This document shows positions 22,175-32,639 of a stretch of DNA of 64,000 nucleotides, in pieces. The stretch is from Apricaphanius iberus. Its lineage: Eukaryota; Chordata; Actinopteri; Cyprinodontiformes; Aphaniidae. The notes below the pieces were generated by a model. That model saw only the letters and a list, made by a program, of their open reading frames with translations, did no database searches and had not been told where the DNA came from. Position 1 is the stretch's first letter. Each line of letters begins with the position of its first letter. The DNA lies in NCBI GenBank assembly GCA_028564705.1, contig JAPXFQ010002620.1:558001-622000 (forward strand), given 5' to 3'. The position numbers and the translations under genes were made by a program.

Positions 22175-23618
22175 CAACCCCTGGCAAAACGTATGGAATC
22201 ACCAGTCTTCGGGAATGCTCATTCACTTTCTTAATGCACTAGAGAAAAAGCAAAACACAAACATGCCAAAAAACTCAGATTTCTCAAAAGGGCATCTTGC
22301 ATCTGGCTTTTAGGAACGGTACAAGAAATGAACAGAAACTCAAGTGGGAATACATTGCAAGTGTTTCTTTGGAAACAAATATGGAATGACTCATTCCTGA
22401 GGAAAAAAGTTTGGAATCCCCCATCAGAATCACCCAACTATTTCCCATTTTCTACACCATCACCTGCAACTCGTTCTGTCTGCAGGTTGGTCTACATTTA
22501 AAAAGGAGTTCTCACAACTTGGAGAGTTGTTGCAGCAAAGTAATGGACAGGAATCATGGCTCCAAGACCAGAGCTGTCAATTGAAACAAAGGAGAGAATT
22601 ATCCAAATTCTGGAAGAAGGTACATCCTCAAGAAATGTTGCAAAGGATGTTGGTTGTTCTCAGTCAGCTGTGTCTAAAATCTGGACTAAGTACCAACAAC
22701 ATGGGAAGATTGTCAAAGGCAAGCGTAGTGGTAGCCCAAGGAAGAAGGCTTAAAGCATTATGTTTGGAAAACCAAAGATGACTGCATGAAGGTCATCTTC
22801 ACTGATGAATCACCAATCTGCATTGGACAAGCAGATGATGCTGGAACTTCTGTTTGGTGCCGTCCCAAAGACATGTATAAAGACAACTGCCTGAAGAAAA
22901 CAGGCAAATTTCCACTGGCTCTTATAATTTGGGGCTGCATGTCAGGTAAAGGTCCTGGAGAGATGGCTGTCATTAAATGTTCAGTAAATGCACAAGTTTA
23001 CGTTGAGATTTTGGACACCTTTCTTATTCCATCTGTGGAAAGGCTGTTTGGGGATGATGACATAATTTTCCAAGATGATAATGTATCATGCCATAGAGCC
23101 AAAAGTGTGAAAACTTTCCTTGAAGAGAAACAAATAAGGTCCATGGCATGGCCTGCAAATAGCCCGGATTTCAATCCGATTGAAGATATGTGGTGTAAAT
23201 CGAAGAAACTGGTCCATGACAAGGCTCCCACATGCAAAGCGGATCTGGCAACAGCCATCAGACAAAGTTGGAGCCAGATTGACGAGGACTACTGTTCACT
23301 TCTTCAGTCCATGCCTCAGAGACTCGAGGCTGTAATCAAAGCCAGGGGTGGTGCCACAAAGTACTAGTGGGTGATTTTAGTTGTTTCTGTTTGTTTATTC
23401 TTTGTGATTCCATATTTGTTTCTAAAGAAACACTTGCTATTTATTCCCACTTGAGTTTCTGTTCATTTCTTGTACTGTTTATAAAAGCCAGGAAGATGCC
23501 CTTTTGAGAAATCTGAGTTTATGTGGCATGTTTCTGTTTTGCCTTTTCTCTATTGCATTAAAAAAAGTGAATGAGCATTCTCGAAGACTCGTGATTCCAT
23601 ACTTTTTTCCAGGGGTTG
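22175..23618 (+). mobile_element. Tc1/mariner element C, 1,444 bp, long (about 215 bp) inverted repeats
   Basis: The ends CAACCCCTGG...TATGGAATCAC (22175 on) and GTGATTCCATAC...CCAGGGGTTG (to 23618) are flanked by TA at 22173-22174 and 23619-23620. The inverted repeats continue inward for about 215 bp (22175-22390 against 23404-23618) with only scattered mismatches, including an inner GATTCCATA repeat that suggests the IR/DR arrangement. The transposase inside lacks its middle. It is inserted in an L2-like LINE. Confidence 0.92.
22556..23367 (+). pseudogene. Tc1-type transposase with internal deletion (DD34E)
   Basis: The N-terminal part (22556-22750) starts MAPRPELSIETKERII, contains a helix-turn-helix (SSRNVAKDVGCSQSAVSKIW) and ends KGKRSGSPRKKA, the GRPR-like segment between the two DNA-binding subdomains. 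The sequence then jumps to the catalytic part (22770-23367) with VIFTDESPI, WGCMSGKG, QDDNVSCHRAK and SPDFNPIEDMW. Counting from the Asp before NVSCH to the Glu of NPIE gives 34. Roughly 80-90 residues of the second DNA-binding subdomain and linker are missing, and the parts are in different frames. The catalytic residues are intact. The protein ends at TAG 23365-23367. Confidence 0.88.
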
Positions 23619-24239
23619 TATACACATTATCAAAAATGAAGGTTTTAAGCCTCATGGACTAGAAGTTCAAGCTGGTTCCACAGGAGGGGAGCCTGATAAC
23701 TTAAAGATCTGCCTTCCATTCTACTTTTATTAATCCTAGGAACTACCAGTAGACCTGCATACTGAGAGCAAAGTTCTCTGTTAGGAACATATGGAACAAT
23801 CAGATCTGATGTACGATGGAGCTTAATTATTAAGGGCTTTATAAGTAAGGAGGAGGATCTTAAATTCTATTTTGGATTTCACAGGAAGCCAATGAAATGA
23901 TGCTTAAACAGGAGAAAAGTGATCTCTCTTTGTAATATTCATCAGAACGCTTGCTACAGCATTCTGGATCAACTTTTAAACTTTTAATTGCATTTTGTGG
24001 ACTTTCTGATGGTAAAGAATTACAGTAGTACAGCTTTGAAGTAACAAATGGATGGACTAGTTTCTCAGCATCACTCGTGGACAGGACATTTCTAATTTTA
24101 GCAATATTTAGGTTTAGGTTGGTTAGAAATAACGCTGAGATTCTTAACATCATTTCTGGAGGCAAATTTAATGCAATCAAGATGAAGTGATTGACTAAGC
24201 AGTTTCTTTTTTAGAGTTTCTGTTCCAAAGACAACTTCT

Positions 24240-24316
24240 GTCTTTTCAGAATTTAAAAAGTGCCTTAAGATGACATCTGTTGTGAAATGACGCTATAAAT
24301 AAACTGAATTGAATTG
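24240..24316 (+). mobile_element. L2-like LINE tail, plus strand
   Basis: AAAGTGCCTTAAGATGACATC and the following AATAAACTGAATTGAATTG match the tail of the L2-like family in the opposite orientation to the LINE just before it. The two tails therefore lie as an inverted pair at either end of 21570-24316. Confidence 0.7.
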
Positions 24317-25401
24317 AAAAGCAGAAAGTTTAGTCATTCAGGGACATGCCTGTAATCTACTTGATTGGATTAATCAGAATTAATGGATAGGCTACATTTA
24401 ATACATCAGAAATTTGGAAATTTTGGGGACATGGAATGTCACCTCACTGGCAGGTAAGGAACCAGTTGGAAATATTTGGAGTCACCACTGCGCACAACTT
24501 CAGCTGGGGAACCCAACTCCAACAGGGGCTGGGTTCTTACTTCTACTCAAGAAGTCACCTCAGTTGAAGGTTGCAAGAATGTTCTGACTGTTTTTTTGTG
24601 CTTATGCACCAAACAGCAGATCAGATTACCTGGTCTTTGAAACTATAGGTAGTAGGGAGGCAATCAGGACTTCAAAGCCAATGTGGCCAATGACAGCAAC
24701 AAGTGGAGGGGTGTAATCAGGAAAGAATCAAGAAAGATAATCATAAGCAGTATTTGGGATTAAAAGGTAACATTTATCCACTATATATAGAGAGATAATA
24801 TGTACAGTGATGGGGGTTTGAATGACTGCTTCGGTGCAATCTGGAGAAAAGAGCAGTTAGAGAAGACAGAAATATGATTGCGATGAATCTTGAAGGAGAA
24901 GCAAACAAAAGTGGACAAGTTGCCAGTCCATTGCAGGCTAACACAGAGACACAGGACAAAGAACCATGACACTCATACCTAAGGGTAATTAACAGAGAAC
25001 AATTAACCTACCAGTTGTGTTTGTTTATTTATTTATATTTATTTAAGAACAGGGACTACACATATAAACTTTTATGTAAATATGCTGAGATTATAGCTAG
25101 TGTCTAATTTCCATCCTTGGTCCCTGAGCAGGTTCATGGTCTACAAACATTAAAATACATACATAGACCCATATAAACGGTTCAAGATAATGGTAGCATA
25201 ATACTGAATTAGATTAATCATAAAATTTGCATTACAGTTTCAAATTAAAAAAGATATGACATGTCTAAGATAATGCTAACAACAACCATCAATGATACAA
25301 GATGAGTACAATGTTATTGAAAAATGATTAATTACTGATTTCTTTGTTCTAGAATTGTATACCTTTATAAGGAATCATATTGCATTCACTTAAAAAATAA
25401 A

Positions 25402-25595
25402 AAGCTCTGTTTTCTGAATTAATGAGATCATTTTGAAAAGAAAAGAAATACTGCAGTTTTGCTGAATTAATGAGATAAGTTTGGAAAATAAAAATAATTA
25501 CTGCTCTGTTTTTCTGAATTAATTAGATAAGTAAAAAAAATAGGCTACTGCCCTATTTTTTTCTGAATTAAGATAAACTGTAGGGGTAAGAGATA
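25402..25595. repeat. AT-rich minisatellite, about 48-bp unit, four imperfect copies
   Basis: Each unit contains TTTTTCTGAATTAATGAGATAAG-like sequence followed by A-rich DNA and ends in TACTGC. Starts are near 25402, 25452, 25504 and 25550. Units differ by a few substitutions and indels. An inverted relative lies at 25858-25945. Confidence 0.65.
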
Positions 25596-26079
25596 GGGCA
25601 GTAGGCTAAGCCCAAACAGGAGCAAAAATCCTCAGGTGTCTGCAAAGTAGACTAACTCATAGGTCTATAATTCTATACATATTTTAGAAGCATAAGTATT
25701 TTATAGTTTCACAATCACAACACAAAGTAAACGCGAATGAAGCCATAGAACACCCGTTACCTCTCTCCAGCGGTCATTGAATGGAAGCTGTAGGCTACAC
25801 CACCAACATGTCTGCGGTTCAATGCCATGTTCATGTCCCCACAGTTTAACTTGGCCTTTCAGAAAAAACAGAGTTTGTATTTTATATTTTTAAAAAGTAC
25901 CTCATTATTTCAGAAAACCTGAGCTCTTTATATTTTTAAGAGAATCCAATACGCTTCCGTAGCCTAGTATAGAATAATGTAGTCCAGATATGAAATGTCT
26001 AGTATTGTAGCTATTCAACTAGAACAGATTAAATATGTTCAGAATACCGACACAGCTTCTGTCCACTTTTAACGCTGTT

Positions 26080-27010
26080 TGCGGAAGGTTGTTTAAAGTC
26101 CCGCATCAGTTGGTTCAGGCTGTGCGTCTCTGCCTTTCTCCATGGATGGAAGACAGACAGAGAGCGAAGGAGGGGCTTAGGAGAGTCTGATAATATCCGG
26201 GGGAGATGGACGTGTTTCTGATGGGAGGCGATGACGCTCTGATCCTCCTCTGACTCTCATCGTTCCTCACTACTGTTCCTTACTGATCCAAGCTGTGCAG
26301 GAACAGACGGAGCCCGCCTTCTCTCTTCTCTCCGCAGAAGGAATCCCACAGAACCGAACCGGTACTGGATCTCCCCTGGCAGGCAGCGGGTACGGACCTG
26401 TTTCTCGCCAGCTTGGGGCTTTATTTCATAGAAATGATGACAGGAGGAGGTGGAAGCCAGGGGCTTGTCTGCTTTGCTGTTGTTCAGAGAAGGTGATGGA
26501 GGCTGCTGTCTGCTCTTTGTTGGCGGTCCCTCATGCTTAGGCCGACTGGATGGACCATGAGTCTGTTATGTTGGTACAGTAATGTCCGGTGGATGGCTGG
26601 GATTTGTAGAGCAGCATCGTGTTTTTGCGTGAGGATGTTTTGTGTGTGATGGAGTCCCCTGTGCAGCCACGGCTCTGCGCACGGCTCCAACATCCTGCAT
26701 GCTGTTTAGTTTCGCCACAGAGAGGGGGAACAAGTGTAAGGGTTAGCGGCTTGGTTGTTTCCTTTCATCCGGCCTGTAATCCCAGTCCGATCAGGTCTGA
26801 TTTATGAAGGAGGAGGAAGAGGAGGACGCGCTGTCATGGGGAAAGGCAAACAGCAGCCAGGAACAATATGTGGAGAAGGGACTCAAATCGTCCTTCTCTG
26901 GCGCATTAATTGGTTGGTGGTGTGATTTCCATCTTCTAGATGGTTCCAGGGTGGATAGAGGAGGAAGAGGAGAGGCTGTGGTGGGACGGCTGCTCAAAAT
27001 GGCAGATTCA
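26080..27010 (+). promoter_or_regulatory. Candidate peli3 promoter and non-coding first exon
   Basis: This block is more GC- and CpG-rich than the DNA around it and carries no recognisable repeat. It lies upstream of the peli3 coding exons, in which the ATG is preceded by 28 nt of exon sequence, so a separate 5' UTR exon must exist upstream. Open frames in it (for example 26295-26540) have no recognisable product. The assignment rests on composition and position only; no splice donor or start site is fixed. Confidence 0.35.
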
Positions 27011-27639
27011 AGGTAGCGGCGGCATCTTCGTGATCCTGATCCAAATCAGCCCAGTTTGCTGAGTAATGATCCATGTAGGCTGTAGCCTGGGGGACCGAGG
27101 CTTTTACTCCCAGCTGCATGCAGGCTAAGGCTAGGCCTACTGTACATATGTATATTTCCACTACGATCAACCTTATTTCCATTTGAAACGTGGAGCTTTC
27201 TGACATGATGCAGAGGGATGTGATGCGTTCAGTGTCACCCAGGGTCAGCCACTAATATTTGCTTGAATGTTATTTAGCAAGCTGCACCTCAGACACACAT
27301 GAAGCCAGTTTAACATCACCAGCTGCTGACTGGGTCACCTTCCCTGAAGAGGGAGCAGCTGAGCTGTGCTGTCAGCATCATCTTCTGTCTCTGTGATGTC
27401 CTCTGTGGAACGGTCTCTCTGTGTTTGATATTGTCACCTTTCAGGACAAAACCACAAAAGGAGCTAGTGCTACCTTTAGCTACACGCTCTTTGTTCTTCA
27501 TGTAACAGAAATGCTCAGACACTTTAGCTGTTTTGCTCCCTAATAAAGCCACCATAGATTTATTGCTGCTGACTTTTTGTTTAACAAAAGTAAAGTACTC
27601 CTGGATCACTGCTTCTGCTCATTTGTGTGTAGCCTACTC

Positions 27640-27860
27640 TGTCTTCTCCAACATCCGACTGTTTGCAGCAGACAACAAGTCACGCTTAGGCAGGTTCTGG
27701 TTCTGCTGATGGTTTCTTCCTGTTAAAGAGGAGTCGATCCTTTCACTCTCACTAAATGCTTGCAAGTATGAGGGATAGCTGCAAAATGTGCTGCAATCAA
27801 ACGTCAACTGTTGCCCTATTTGTTCAGGTGGAGGGAGACTTAATGCAGTCTGCTGAACCT
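27640..27860 (+). mobile_element. L2-like LINE 3' UTR fragment
   Basis: Contains GATGGTTTCTTCCTGTTAAAG and GCTTGCAAGTATGAGGGATAGCTG, matching the better-preserved L2-like 3' region at 52380-52490 (GGAGGTTTCTTCCTGTTAAAAG, TGCTTGCTCAGTATGAGGG). No tail is present. Confidence 0.6.
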
Positions 27861-27959
27861 CCTTAGATACATTTTTTTTCTTAATAGGCATTATAAACTA
27901 AATTTAACTCTATTATCTTATCAATTCTGAATGCAAGTATTTGAATGTGAAACCATATA

Positions 27960-28450
27960 TGTAAATTATATAAATAGGAAACAGAAAAATGTACCAACTT
28001 CCAAACATGGTGAAGGCAGCATTATGCTGTGAGGCTGCTTTGCTCTCGATCTTTCTGGTTCATTGTACGAAGAGTGTGGAATAATAAAACCTCCAAAATG
28101 TTATACTCCTTCTCAGAATTCTTATTGATTGAAACTTGGAAACATTTGGAGGCTGAAACATGGCAGTGATCTAAAGCATTTATCCTAACTGGTTTTAGAA
28201 AAGAAACAGAAGGTTGATGATGTGGTTTAGGAAAGCCCTGAGTATCATCTCTATATAAAACTGGCTGTTTGAAAGCTGAAGCCAAATGCTTTAAAGGAAC
28301 TGTACCAATTTTACCAAGAACGGAGTTCAAATATGTTGTCAGAATTATGCCAGAAACGTTTATGCAACTTGCTATGGGAGTTTGAGTCCGGTATTAACTG
28401 GGATGTATGTATACTTTTGACCATGTGTATTTACAAACATCTGTAGTCAA
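27960..28450 (+). mobile_element. Decayed Tc1-like element remnant
   Basis: AAACATGGTGAAGGCAGCAT and the bases after it would encode K-H-G-E-G-S-I-M-L-stop-G-C-F-A, the signature between the first and second catalytic residues of Tc1 transposases. The segment ends with TATACTTTTGACCATGTGTA, which resembles the terminal sequence of some fish Tc1 elements. Too eroded for a frame. Confidence 0.5.
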
Positions 28451-29465
28451 ATTCAAAACTTGTGTATTTAATTCTTCTTTTTAAAATTCAATGAACATCT
28501 CTGTTCATCCTGAAAAAAACAATTGAAACTCCAGAACAGTACAACCCCTGAATACACTCAGTCAGTAACTTCATATGTACTTTAATCTCTCCATTCCCTC
28601 ATGTGTATACAGACCTGTTACCCTCCTCTAGAGACACTAGTATTCTTTTTTAGATCCCTCCGGGTCTGCTTCAGAGTGCAATATCATATTGGTTGATATG
28701 ATTGAACTGCTCCTTATTTGCTCAGCATGTTAGCTAAGTTGTGTTTTATTTGACTTGTTGCCCAGACCGTTCTACCATGCACTTAGTTAAATGTTTCTTC
28801 TGGGAATACAGCAGCTAATATTTGCTGCAGTGCAGCCCTGAAATTCTGACACGGAAAGCTTGGGCAGAACACAAAAAGTTCTTGGATTAGTTCAGTTAGA
28901 ACAAACTGTGTGGTGGACTCCATATTTTGGTGGCTTATTTTCGAGGATTCCTCTTATTTGTAGCAGAAGTAAATGGTCATAAAGTATAGATGGAAATCCA
29001 ACCGCTCCAGAATCTGATAAATTATTGGAAAGAAGGATAGAATGAAACAGATAGAAAGTCCTGCCAGGAGTCAACCAAGGCGGTGCAGAAAGCCGTTACA
29101 TAACTGACCATAAACGACTATTCTTTTATTGTCATATTTTAACAGTTTTACATAGAGTTAAAACACAGAAATAAATGACAGGAAATACAGATGATGACTA
29201 AATAGAACAATTCTTCCACACAAGGAGAAATGCTTCATAGGTTTAGTGACCGGGTCATAATTTGAAGCAAATGTTCATTTGCCACTAAACACAAACTCTG
29301 ATCTGTTGTTCCCGAAGAAGATACATTTATCTCTTCCTTTTTTGTCTCCTTCTCTCTCTTTTTTTCTCTCCCACACACTCCACACCTCCCCCCGCCTCCC
29401 TCCTTCCCTGTAGACACTCGGTGCATTTAAATACAGCGGGATAAATTCAAGTCATTGCCTTAGCT

Positions 29466-30642
29466 GGGAAGTTCATTTTTTTTTCTTCCAACCTGGACCT
29501 TATTTTTAGCATTTATTACATTCATTTACTCATTTAGACAAGTTTAGAACCACTTGCAGTCCTTCGGAAGAAGTTTATATCCAGTCGCAATCATCGCGAT
29601 ATCCATATAATGGGAGTGGTGGGGCAGGCCAAGTGCTGGTTCTAAATAAGGCCCCAAACTCCTTCATTTAAACAATGTTTTGTTATTAATCGTTAGCACT
29701 TCTCCCCTCAGAGTTCAGAACATCTCGGAAGTTTTTTTTTTGTTCTCTTTCAGGGTGTTTTCTAGGTATAGCACTGTATACATATATATACAATGACCGC
29801 ACTGCCGTGCTCCAACCCAGCTGTAGTCTGAGCAGCACTTTCACTCTGTACTCTACGGCGGTCAGTCAGACAAAACCTGCTACTGCAGATATCAACATGG
29901 TTCATGTTTGGGTGTTTTCAAATGACTAATAGGACTAAAGCCCAGTTTATGCTTCTCCGACCGCAAATTTGCACTCAGACACAGACGTATTGATGGAGAC
30001 GTTTCCTGCTTATAGTACTCCCCTCTTCCACTCCATTCTTTATTGTGTTGCTCGACCAGGACAGCAGGGGTGCAAAGTTTTAATGGCGTCTCTGCCTACT
30101 TCACACAGCTTCTGCTTCTGTTTTTTTCTAGGGTTGTGAACGTGTTCAAAATCGCCAAAGGAACACATTACATAAATGATCCTTTCAGTATAAAGCATAT
30201 AAATAAAACGCAGAAGCGTAAACTAGGCTTAAATTCAGCTTCCACAGGCTCCCTTTCCGCAACCTAAGCAGACTACAACTGAAATGGCGGACAGCTGTGA
30301 CATCATCGAAATCAGCAGTAAGTGTAAATTGTAATCAGTTGGATTTAAAGGCTGTAAAAATTCCAGAAGCTTAAACCACAGCACCTCTGAGATGTTCCCA
30401 ACTCACAGGGGAATATTAAAAACTATTCATAACAAAACATTGGTGAAATGAAGGAGTTTTGTGGCAGATAATGCCTTATGTGCCCCCACGAATCCCACTA
30501 TATGCATATAAGCTGATCGCGACTGGATATAAACGTCTTCCTAAGGACTCCAAGTGGCTCCAAACTTGATTGGGTGATTAAATGAACGTAATAAATGCTA
30601 AAAAATACGGTCCAGCTTTAAAAAAACAAACTTCCCCTTTAA
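29466..30642. mobile_element. Foldback element copy 2, about 1.18 kb with arms of about 270 bp
   Basis: The left arm (29466-29736) and the right arm (30370-30642) are long inverted complements. Paired words include TAGCATTTATTACATTCATTTA with TAAATGAACGTAATAAATGCTA, TTTATATCCAGTCGCAATCA with its partner TCGCGACTGGATATAAAC, and CCTTCATTTAAACAATGTTTTG with its partner. The centre contains a complete Harbinger-like MITE (29939-30229). No frame. The right end is ACTTCCCCTTTAA. Confidence 0.8.
29939..30229. mobile_element. Harbinger-like MITE, copy 2, complete ends, nested
   Basis: The element runs from AGCCCAGTTTATGCTTCTC to GAAGCGTAAACTAGGCT and is flanked by TAA on both sides (29936-29938 and 30230-30232), the 3-bp TWA target duplication of PIF/Harbinger elements. 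At 291 bp it is an internally deleted form of the 499-bp copy at 34995. Confidence 0.82.
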
Positions 30643-31530
30643 GTTGAACCGAACTGGAGTTTGAGAAATTGTGGTGGGGTCAACAGGAAAATCCTGTTTG
30701 GGAAAAAAATAAGCGATGTTAACAGAAATAAACATATAACTCAGATAAAAGTAGCTAAATGTTACCTATAGCTGGAGGAAGATTCCTTGTTTGTGACTGA
30801 GGGTTAGCTTTTCTCCTGACCACTCTCGTTTCTCCTCACTGTGCTTCTGCAGACTCTACATGTGTTCATCTCTCCTCTTCTCTCCTTTGTCTTCCTCCAT
30901 CAGACAGCTTTTCTTCATTCCATCTTTGTGTCTGTCGCTTTCTGCCCACACAGTGGGATTGTGGGCTCATTAGAATATGGGTGGGCACAGCACAGGCAAT
31001 CCATCAGCCTGCCAAATCTGGACGCTCCGGCACATTTGCTCACTGACAACTAAAAACGGGCACACATGCCCTGGACTCTACTTCCTCTTCCTCTCATCTT
31101 TCTTTTGTCTTTTCTCTGTTCATCATCTCTATCCAAAGATGTTTTCAAGCCTTTCTGTGTCTTTTCCTAAAGCTGCACCTCATGTACCTCCCACATTTCC
31201 TCATTTTACTCCCACCGCTAAATCTGCTTCCTCTCTTCTCTTGTCAACATCCACTCATCTATGCAAGGGGACGTTTCTTTTACTTTCGAACAATATTTGA
31301 TTCCATTCAAAGAATATTTACTGTGCAAAACTTGCAAACCCAACAGATTGGCAGCAATGAAATATAGCAGCTGTGTTTACTGTGCACACTTAAAAAGAAT
31401 GAGGGGTTTATTTGTGCATCCACATTTCCTCACAGATTTGTGAAAAACGATGTCTAAAAAAAAAGCATCCTCTCAATCATCTTAGTTCAGATATAAAGTT
31501 CAGGTTTGGCAGCTTTACTTTTGAATCCAG

Positions 31531-32630
31531 GGGAGTGTTTCACCAAGCAAGCTTAACAAATCAAGGCTCATTTAAAATATCCTCGTTTGAATTAGTGTAA
31601 CAGTTCACGCCAGGCTTACTCAGTTCCACGAACAAAGCTCAGGTGAATTCAATCCCCACTAATGCAAGCGAGGTTTAATAAGCCAGACTCATGTTCATCG
31701 ATGTCAAAACACCCACAAAAAAAAAAAAAAAAAACCCCCCAAACAAAAAAAACACCAAACACACAAACACAAACCAAAAAAACACACAAAAAAACCACAC
31801 TTCATTGTGATGTTGCTTTATGGACGGTTTAGAGTGTGATACATTGAGCGCTTCTAACTGTAAACTTCTACATCCATTTTAATAAATCATATTACCTGGT
31901 TGGGTAGGGCAACATAAGAGGGAGTCTATTGTGAATTAATAAAACCAGAATATAACACATGATAGAAAATGTGTTAGGACATGATTTAAGAGAGGATGTA
32001 AAAATATTTAACATCTAATCAAGAAGAGTTTCAAGTCTTCAAAATGTAAAGTCACATTAATACAGTATTTTACTTCACAAGTGTATTTTGTTACCAGTTG
32101 CAAGGTACTTTAAGTCTATTTTAATACATTTAGACAGGACAGCATGATGATTATATGGCCCCATCTTAGACAAAAAGCGATTTCTTTGTAATTATTAATT
32201 ATGTTAGGTGTCAGGAGCGACATTGGTAGAACAAAAAGTTTCTGGCAGCAGGTAAAGATTTTTTACATTAATATCCTTCAAAATAATAAAAATGAAATTT
32301 AGTTAGAACTACATTTTAAAAGATAAAACTAACATTGCAAAAATTCAGCCTGCAGCTCCTCCAACCATTTCAATAACTTTATATTGGAGGGTAGGTGTGG
32401 TGAGAGAGAGAACAGCAGCAGAATACCAGTCGCACAGTGCGACATCACATGGATCATCCAATCATATTCATCAAGCTAAAATAGGCTTTACAGCTAGCAG
32501 GCTTGTCTAAAAGTATATGTTGTCAGGGTGAATGGGCGGGGCTTCTGGTTGGCCTCATTTATGGAACTGAATCAGGATTGTCAAAGTAAGCGTGACTTTT
32601 GAGATTAGCTTGCTTCGTACAATAGCCCTC
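31531..32630. mobile_element. Probable non-autonomous DNA element, about 1.1 kb
   Basis: The left end GGGAGTGTTTCACCAAGCAAGCTTA and the right end, whose complement reads GAGGGCTATTGTACGAAGCA followed by AGCTA, form an imperfect inverted repeat. Matching inner words (GCTTACTCAGTTCCACGAAC against the complement of TATGGAACTGAATCAGG) extend the symmetry. A long A/C-rich simple stretch lies at 31719-31800. No coding capacity. Confidence 0.5.
31719..31800. repeat. A/C-rich low-complexity tract
   Basis: A run of about 20 A residues, then CCCCCC, then interspersed A and C with almost no G or T over 80 bases. Confidence 0.85.
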
Positions 32631-32639
32631 AGGTCTCTG

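Larger units (their letters stand above)
21570..24240 (-). mobile_element. L2-like LINE, minus strand, split by a Tc1 element
   Basis: On the minus strand the right part (23860-24180) reads as the end of an L2-like reverse transcriptase (IAKIRNVLSTSDAEKLVHPF, then KLYYCNSL). The left part ends in the characteristic L2 tail (complement of AAGTTTATTTATATAGTGCC and ACAGATGTCAACTCAAGGCAC near 21580-21630). The Tc1 element at 22175-23618 interrupts it. The frame is damaged and 5'-truncated. Confidence 0.75.

Noticed and set aside
26295..26540. 81-codon frame in the GC-rich block upstream of peli3
   Set aside because: No recognisable protein, no conserved start; better explained as chance openness in a GC-rich 5' UTR/promoter region.
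31719..31800. Possible CRISPR-like or regular repeat in the A/C-rich tract
   Set aside because: Simple low-complexity sequence without repeat-spacer structure.
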